Assembly (NCBI GenBank): GCA_937973935.1
Contig: CALJJF010000147.1
Location: 1 to 11,105 of the forward strand
Direction: 5' to 3'
DNA from: MKRK01 sp001896915
Lineage (GTDB): Bacteria > Bacillota > Clostridia > Oscillospirales > Acutalibacteraceae
DNA length: 11,105 nt
Part shown: positions 7,169-11,105 of the stretch, in pieces
Position numbering within the stretch: position 1 is the stretch's first letter
How the letters are laid out: every line of letters begins with the position of its first letter
The notes under the pieces: generated by a model
What the model saw: only the letters and a program-made list of their open reading frames with translations
Database searches by the model: none
What the model was told of the DNA's origin: nothing
Program-made: the position numbers and the translations under genes

Positions 7169-8323
7169 ATGATGAGAATAAAAAAATGCTTATTGCTGGT
7201 ATTCATAATTTCTGATATGTTGATGCTGTCCGGCTGCTGGAATTACAGAGAGCTTTCTGATATGGCTATAATTACAGGCATCGGAATTGACAGGGCTGAA
7301 GACGGTGAACTGGATGTTACCTTCGAAATCATTGATTATAAAACCGCATCGGCAATACAGGCAATCAAAACAGAGACCTTTCAGTCAAAAGGGAAAACCC
7401 TGTTTGAAGCAACGCGCCATGCAATTAAGTTAACGGGTATGAAGCTATATTGGGCGCATGCCCAGGTGGCTGTAATCAGTGAAGAGGTTGCACGGGATGA
7501 TATCATTCCTATTATCGATCTGATGATCAGGGATCATGAAATCCGATCGGATATTCATTTGATTATTGCCAAGGATGTGTTGGCAAAGGATATTATTACA
7601 ACCATGGCGCTGACCATGAACAATCAGTCTTACGAGCTGGCGTTGATGATTCATAACAGTGACAGCAGCGGCGAAATTCCCAAGGTTCATTTGTACCAAT
7701 TTATCAATGCCATGGGTACGGACGGAAAAGAACCGGTGCTGCCCAGCGTTACTTTAATGGACGATATTGATAAAAAGATTGTCGCCAGTACAGGTTCGGC
7801 CGTATTTAAGGGAAGCCGTTTGAGAGGATTTATCAGTAATGAAGAGACCATGTGGTATTTGTTTGTAACCAATGAAATTAAATCAGGGCTTTTGACCATG
7901 CATTTGGATCCGAAAAAGCCAAAAGAAACGGTATCCTTTGAAATATTCCGTAGCGAAACGGAGATGAAGCCGGTATTTTCAAATCAATCTGTTTCTATGA
8001 GCATCAAAATCAAGCTTCTCGTCAAGCTGAATGAAATTGCCGGCGAGACGAATTATGCCGATGGAAAACAACAAAATGAACTGGAAGACAAAGCGTCAGA
8101 ACAGCTAAAAGAAAATATTATGGCTTTGATAGAAAAAATGAAAAAGGAATTTGATCTTGATATTTTTGGATTTGGCAATGTTGTTTATCAGGAAAAGCCT
8201 CTCTTTTTTGAAAAAGTAAAGTCTAGCTGGGATCAACAGTATCAGAACCTAAAGGTTGAGCTTCAGGTTCAGGTAAAAAATAAATCCACCGGGGTTTTTA
8301 ATAAAGCAATAGAGGGTGATTGA
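7169..8323 (+). CDS. gerC: GerC-family germinant receptor lipoprotein
   Basis: The C subunit, a lipoprotein on the outer face of the inner spore membrane that assembles with the A and B subunits. The chosen ATG at 7169 follows AAGGGGG (7156-7162) by six bases; the ATG at 7172 is an equal alternative. It begins 22 bases after the gerA stop. The first 22 residues form a lipoprotein signal peptide ending in the lipobox LSGC, so Cys23 would be lipidated after cleavage. The next residues, CWNYREL and MAIITGIGID, are typical of Ger(x)C proteins. The rest is a soluble family-type protein ending in the Spore_GerAC domain (roughly 215-380), including FGNVVY. Its 384 residues are the usual length. No defect is visible. 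Confidence 0.94.
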   Translation: MMRIKKCLLLVFIISDMLMLSGCWNYRELSDMAIITGIGIDRAEDGELDVTFEIIDYKTASAIQAIKTETFQSKGKTLFEATRHAIKLTGMKLYWAHAQVAVISEEVARDDIIPIIDLMIRDHEIRSDIHLIIAKDVLAKDIITTMALTMNNQSYELALMIHNSDSSGEIPKVHLYQFINAMGTDGKEPVLPSVTLMDDIDKKIVASTGSAVFKGSRLRGFISNEETMWYLFVTNEIKSGLLTMHLDPKKPKETVSFEIFRSETEMKPVFSNQSVSMSIKIKLLVKLNEIAGETNYADGKQQNELEDKASEQLKENIMALIEKMKKEFDLDIFGFGNVVYQEKPLFFEKVKSSWDQQYQNLKVELQVQVKNKSTGVFNKAIEGD

Positions 8324-8327
8324 GTCC

Positions 8328-8552
8328 ATGATACCGTTATTGATGTATTTCTTTGCAATGGTAGTATTTATTTTTGTAGATTACGATATTGTCTTTAAAG
8401 TAAAGCAAAAAAAAGTGATTTTTATTTACTGCTTTGTTACTGTCAGTACGCTTTCTGTTTTACTGATGAATCATTACGGAGTTGACATTCCGTCCCCATT
8501 TTGCTATATCAAGGATTTTGTCACTTCCATTATTCCGCCGCCGCAAAAATAA
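8328..8552 (+). CDS. Small two-helix membrane protein, probable germinant receptor D subunit
   Basis: A 74-residue protein in the position of the small 'D' gene found in some GerA-type operons, such as gerKD, gerUD and yfkS in Bacillus. The ATG at 8328 lies 8 bases after GAGGGTGA, a ribosome binding site inside the end of gerC, and only 4 bases after its stop; the upstream GTG at 8316 overlaps that site and is rejected. Two hydrophobic segments are visible, about residues 2-20 and 30-47, joined by a short Lys-rich turn (FKVKQKKV). They are followed by GVDIPSP and a short tail ending in PPPQK. The GV-IPSP motif after the second helix recalls other ger-operon small proteins. D subunits are reported to modulate receptor function. 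The assignment rests on position, size and topology rather than on catalytic motifs. Confidence 0.72.
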   Translation: MIPLLMYFFAMVVFIFVDYDIVFKVKQKKVIFIYCFVTVSTLSVLLMNHYGVDIPSPFCYIKDFVTSIIPPPQK

Positions 8553-8570
8553 GCAGAAATGAGTGATTGT

Positions 8571-9719
8571 ATGAATAGTGAATTGCTGAAAACAAAGCAT
8601 GGCGTGTCGTTACTTGTAATGTTCTTAATGGGCAGCTCTATTGTCATCGGTACGGCCAGTGATGTCAAACAGGATGCATGGGAAGCAATCATTTTATCGG
8701 CGTTGTTTACGGCTCCTGTATTTCTAATGTATTGCAGAATCATGGATAACCACAAGGGAAAAACAATGCTTGAAATTTTGCCGGAGCTGTTTGGGTCCAT
8801 TGCCGGAAAAGTGATGATCGGGCTTTATGTCCTGTATGCCTTGCATCTTGGCATTCTCGTAGTAAGAAATTTCACTGAATTCATCCAGATTGTGTCCTTG
8901 CCTGAGACGCCTATGCGGGTAGTAGCCCTTGTGTTTTCTATTGTTTGCATCTATGCGGTTAAAACAGGAACCTTTGTGTTGAGTCGCTTTGCGGTTTTTA
9001 CCGTGCCGATTGTGCTTGCGTTTATGATTTTGATGACGCTTTTTTCCATGCCTGATATGCACTTATCAAATCTGAAGCCTTATTTCGCATCCGGATGGAT
9101 TCCAATGCTCCGAAACACATATGGAGCTTTTTCTTTTCCGTTTGGAGAAACGGTGTTGTTTTTATTTGTGTTTCGTGCCGGAAACGAGTATTTTAAGCTG
9201 AAGAGAGTATATTTTTATGCATTGTTCATCGGATGCGGCGCAATCTTAATGGCTACCCTTCGAAATCTCCTGGTTTTGGGAAGCGGTTTGTTTGGAAGCT
9301 ATCATTTTTCTTCCTATGTAACAGCCGGCTTGATTGACATTGGAGACATCGTACAGAGAATTGAAATACTGCTATCGATTGTGCTCATCTTTACCGGGCT
9401 GATTAAGATTTCCATATGCCTTTATGTCGCTGTAGCCGGGTTATCAAAAATATTTAATATTACCGACTATAAAACCATCACAGCACCTGTCGGGATTTTT
9501 GCAGCAATATATTCCTATGTGGTTTATGGTAATACCCAGGAGATGTTTTTTTGGGCGGCATATGTTTATCCCTATTATGCCATGCCATTTCAGCTGTTAA
9601 TTCCACTTGTTATTTGGATCACTTCGGAAATCAAAACGAAAATAGAAAAAAATAAAATGGGAAAAACAGAGAAAATAAGGACTGACGATATTAAGGTGGT
9701 TCCGGTGATTACCCAATAA
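8571..9719 (+). CDS. gerB: GerB-family germinant receptor permease-like subunit
   Basis: The B subunit, an integral membrane protein of the APC superfamily (Spore_permease family) thought to bind the germinant. It has 382 residues and about ten hydrophobic segments spread over almost the whole length, ending in a Lys-rich cytosolic tail. Two starts are possible. The ATG at 8559 has only AGAAA directly against it, while the ATG at 8571 has GAGTGAT in better position and gives the usual short N-terminus before the first helix (GVSLLVMFLMGSSIVIG). The region LHLGILVVRNFTEFIQ followed by LPETP is typical of GerB proteins. It is the last gene of the operon, 18 bases after the small D gene, and is followed by a strong hairpin. 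The order A-C-D-B matches my recollection of the Bacillus yfkQRST arrangement. Confidence 0.92.
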   Translation: MNSELLKTKHGVSLLVMFLMGSSIVIGTASDVKQDAWEAIILSALFTAPVFLMYCRIMDNHKGKTMLEILPELFGSIAGKVMIGLYVLYALHLGILVVRNFTEFIQIVSLPETPMRVVALVFSIVCIYAVKTGTFVLSRFAVFTVPIVLAFMILMTLFSMPDMHLSNLKPYFASGWIPMLRNTYGAFSFPFGETVLFLFVFRAGNEYFKLKRVYFYALFIGCGAILMATLRNLLVLGSGLFGSYHFSSYVTAGLIDIGDIVQRIEILLSIVLIFTGLIKISICLYVAVAGLSKIFNITDYKTITAPVGIFAAIYSYVVYGNTQEMFFWAAYVYPYYAMPFQLLIPLVIWITSEIKTKIEKNKMGKTEKIRTDDIKVVPVITQ

Positions 9720-9722
9720 GAA

Positions 9723-9754
9723 AAAAGGTACAGAGTCAATCCCCTGTACCTTTT
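9723..9754. terminator. Bidirectional terminator between the ger operon and the cupin gene
   Basis: AAAAGGTACAG (9723-9733) pairs perfectly with CTGTACCTTTT (9744-9754), an 11-bp stem with a 10-base loop. A T-run follows in both directions, so it can end the plus-strand ger operon (stop at 9719) and the minus-strand ferredoxin-cupin unit (stop at 9756). The two converging units share this single element. Confidence 0.88.
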
Positions 9755-9755
9755 G

Positions 9756-10097
9756 TTATTTCTGTGCGAACACAACCACCAAAAGCATTTTGAACTGCTT
9801 TTTGGCAAACAGTGCATGCTGCACCCTGGCGGGCATGACAATCGTCTGTCCCGCCTTTACATGGTGAACCTCACCGCCGATGGTGATTTCCGCTTCTCCG
9901 TCCAGCAGGTAAACCATTGCGTCACCTTCGGAGTCATGGGAGCCGATTTCTTCCCCTTCATCAAATGCGAAAAGGGTGATGCTGACGGCTTTCCCCTGGG
10001 ACAGGGTTCGGCTGACCACCTGACCGCTTTGATAATTTACCAGAGCAGAAAGCTCTGTAGCCTTTGAAAATTCGATGTTTTTAAAATGCTTATCCAT
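9756..10097 (-). CDS. Small single-domain cupin protein
   Basis: A 113-residue cytosolic protein with one cupin beta-barrel. Motif 1 is visible as GSHDSEGDAMVYLLDG (His54, Asp59) and motif 2 as AGQTIVMPARVQHAL (Pro89, His94), followed by FKMLLVVV. The second histidine of the classical HxH motif is absent. This looks typical of a cupin subgroup with an EHxxxxDA-type motif, so metal binding may use His54, His94 and acidic residues, or be lost. Substrate and reaction are unknown. The start ATG lies two bases after the ferredoxin stop (TGA-TT-ATG) and has no clear ribosome binding site, so translation is probably coupled to the ferredoxin. It ends at a hairpin terminator shared with the ger operon. 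Confidence 0.85.
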   Translation of the reverse strand: MDKHFKNIEFSKATELSALVNYQSGQVVSRTLSQGKAVSITLFAFDEGEEIGSHDSEGDAMVYLLDGEAEITIGGEVHHVKAGQTIVMPARVQHALFAKKQFKMLLVVVFAQK

Positions 10098-10099
10098 AA

Positions 10100-10309
10100 T
10101 CAGTGGATGTCAATGGCGGAAACGGGGCAGCTGTCTCTGGCCTCTACTGCTGTGTCCATCACATCTTCGGGTATTTCAGTATCCTTTGCCTGTGCTTTGT
10201 CTTCCTCATCCATAAAGAAGATTTCGGGGCATACATCCGGGCATACACCGCATCCGATACAGGTATCCTTGTCTACAAATCCTTTGATAACAATCACTCC
10301 TTCTAACAT
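10100..10309 (-). CDS. Mono-cluster [4Fe-4S] ferredoxin with ambiguous start
   Basis: A small electron carrier of up to 69 residues. The cluster pattern is CIGCGVCPDVCPE (Cys17, 20, 23, 27 from the first ATG) plus SCPVSAI (Cys61). This is the arrangement of single [4Fe-4S] ferredoxins such as that of Thermotoga maritima, in which the first three and the last cysteine hold the cluster. The interior is acidic, as usual for ferredoxins. The only in-frame ATG (10309) has no ribosome binding site. A strong AAGGAG at 10302-10297 instead lies 8 bases before an ATC codon (10288-10286). Starting there gives IKGFVDKDTCIGCG, matching the normal ferredoxin N-terminus. The true start may therefore be 10288 by a rare codon, or the ATG may be used weakly. 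It is co-transcribed with the cupin. Its redox partner is unknown. Confidence 0.9.
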   Translation of the reverse strand: MLEGVIVIKGFVDKDTCIGCGVCPDVCPEIFFMDEEDKAQAKDTEIPEDVMDTAVEARDSCPVSAIDIH

Positions 10310-10333
10310 AATAGTATTTCAAAGACTGATTTT

Positions 10334-10361
10334 ATTATACATGATTAGAAAAGAATTACAA
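10334..10361 (-). promoter_or_regulatory. Promoter of the ferredoxin-cupin unit
   Basis: On the minus strand, TTGTAA (10361-10356), 16 bases, then an exact TATAAT (10339-10334). Transcription would start near 10327, about 18 bases before the annotated ATG and about 39 before the alternative ATC start. It sits in the 62-base gap after the stop of the upstream gene. Confidence 0.6.
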
Positions 10362-10371
10362 GGTTATGATT

Positions 10372-11105
10372 TTAATATCGCAAAGCATAGCTCTCGGTTT
10401 TCAAAAACGCAGGGGCCAGGCTTTCGGGGATATACAGCGAGTATGATATCCGTCCGTCATCAAAGACAGCCTCGAGAATATACCCGCTCTTTGATATGCC
10501 GTCATGCTCTCTCACGGCACTGATAAGCTGATTGATCTTTTCTTTGTCTGTGATGTTGGCGCAGGGTTCGTTTGACAAGAAATCATAGATTGGTGCATAT
10601 TGAGAGCTGGAATAAAAGGGGGAAGAGTAATAATAATTGGGATAGAGCTGCACTCCGTTTTGACCGATCAAGTCCGCATTTTTGCCAACATAAACGGATG
10701 TAATCTTGTTTGGCGGAGAGCGGTAGCTGATTTTGTTTTTCTCAAGAGTCTGTTTCAGGTTTCGATAATTTTCTTTGATGAGAAGGTAATTGTTGTTATT
10801 ATAATTGGGAATCACAAACACTGCAATAGCAGGGCTTCGTTTTTCAATATTCACCGCTATCTCTGAATTTACATCCTTTGCATATGCGTTTTTGATTTCG
10901 GCAATCTGTTTACCGGTAAGGTTGTAGGAATCATGTTCCACTCCATAAATATCGGTAACAATACAGGAGTTGTTTTCATTAGTTGGCGTATAATTGTTCC
11001 GTATCATATAATTGATTCCGTACAATTTTTGATACTCGGACAGGGAGGTTATTTGCTCGGTGTTACGAACACTGTAATGGCGGTTGATTTTTTTACCGTT
11101 TTTTA
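10372..11105 (-). CDS. Unrecognised Tyr/Asn-rich protein, C-terminal part; possibly ABC-2 permease extracytoplasmic domain (cut by window edge)
   Basis: The frame is open from the right edge to a TAA at 10374-10372, about 243 codons. The apparent TTG start at 11025 is not a real start, because the frame continues upstream to the edge with NGKKINRHYSV, which has protein-like character. The visible part is soluble and rich in Tyr, Asn and Ser (for example PNYYYSSPFYSSSQYAP). It contains alternating beta-type segments such as AIAVFVIPNY and GYILEAVFDDGRISYSLYIPESL, with no membrane helix. The NGKKxxRxY pattern and the late YSLYIPES segment recall the C-terminal domain (DUF6449-like) of clostridial ABC-2 type permeases, but this is recalled similarity at low confidence. 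Of existence as a coding region I am fairly sure; of function I am not. The next genes downstream have their own promoter. Confidence 0.7.
   Translation of the reverse strand, partial: KNGKKINRHYSVRNTEQITSLSEYQKLYGINYMIRNNYTPTNENNSCIVTDIYGVEHDSYNLTGKQIAEIKNAYAKDVNSEIAVNIEKRSPAIAVFVIPNYNNNNYLLIKENYRNLKQTLEKNKISYRSPPNKITSVYVGKNADLIGQNGVQLYPNYYYSSPFYSSSQYAPIYDFLSNEPCANITDKEKINQLISAVREHDGISKSGYILEAVFDDGRISYSLYIPESLAPAFLKTESYALRY

Noticed and set aside
9753..10067. Plus-strand open frame of 104 codons
   Set aside because: It is antisense to the cupin gene and begins inside the terminator stem.
10086..10523. Plus-strand open frame of 145 codons
   Set aside because: It runs antisense through the ferredoxin, whose cysteine motif is unmistakable, and into the tail of the next minus-strand gene.
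11023..11025. TTG as the start of the right-edge gene
   Set aside because: The frame stays open to the window edge with protein-like sequence, and there is no ribosome binding site before the TTG; the gene simply continues outside the window.

Overview
The window suggests a low-to-moderate GC, endospore-forming Firmicute, most likely a member of the Clostridia. The reasons are a complete GerA-type spore germinant-receptor operon, strong AGGAGG-type ribosome binding sites, sigma-A-type promoters, a small [4Fe-4S] ferredoxin of anaerobe type, and intergenic DNA that is much more AT-rich than the genes. The species cannot be named from sequence alone. No mobile element, CRISPR array, tRNA or rRNA was seen.

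Left edge (1-1085). A minus-strand gene runs off the left edge. It encodes a membrane-anchored YabE/RpfB-like cell-wall protein with DUF348 repeats. It has an exact-consensus promoter (TTGACA, 17 bp, TATAAT). About 45 bp further upstream are three direct GTTACA units, two of which form an exact match to the WalR (YycF) box TGTWAH-N5-TGTWAH. The rest of the roughly 700 bp divergent gap is very AT-rich and holds no convincing gene.

Carbohydrate unit (996-5542). Two plus-strand genes lie 30 bp apart: glycogen phosphorylase (glgP, GT35) and a cytoplasmic GH13 alpha-amylase/neopullulanase-like enzyme. Together they would take apart intracellular glycogen or maltodextrin: the phosphorylase trims linear ends to glucose-1-phosphate and the GH13 enzyme hydrolyses what it cannot. 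The unit has its own promoter, whose -35 box lies inside a 12-bp palindrome, a 5' UTR hairpin, and a downstream terminator.

Germination unit (5550-9754). Four tightly packed plus-strand genes encode a full germinant receptor in the order A, C, D, B. They are a GerA-family membrane protein, a GerC-family lipoprotein, a 74-aa two-helix protein resembling the small 'D' subunits of ger operons, and a GerB-family APC-type permease. A possible forespore sigma-G promoter precedes them, and a strong bidirectional hairpin terminator closes the operon.

Right edge (9756-11105, minus strand). A mono-cluster ferredoxin and a small cupin form a translationally coupled pair with their own promoter. The ferredoxin has an unusual start region: its good ribosome binding site points to an ATC codon rather than to the only in-frame ATG. 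Upstream of the pair is the C-terminal part of a Tyr/Asn-rich protein running off the right edge, tentatively the extracytoplasmic end of an ABC-2-type permease.

Most of the window is recognisable families in ordinary operons. The points most worth a second look are the WalR-like box, the ferredoxin start, and the small D-type subunit.
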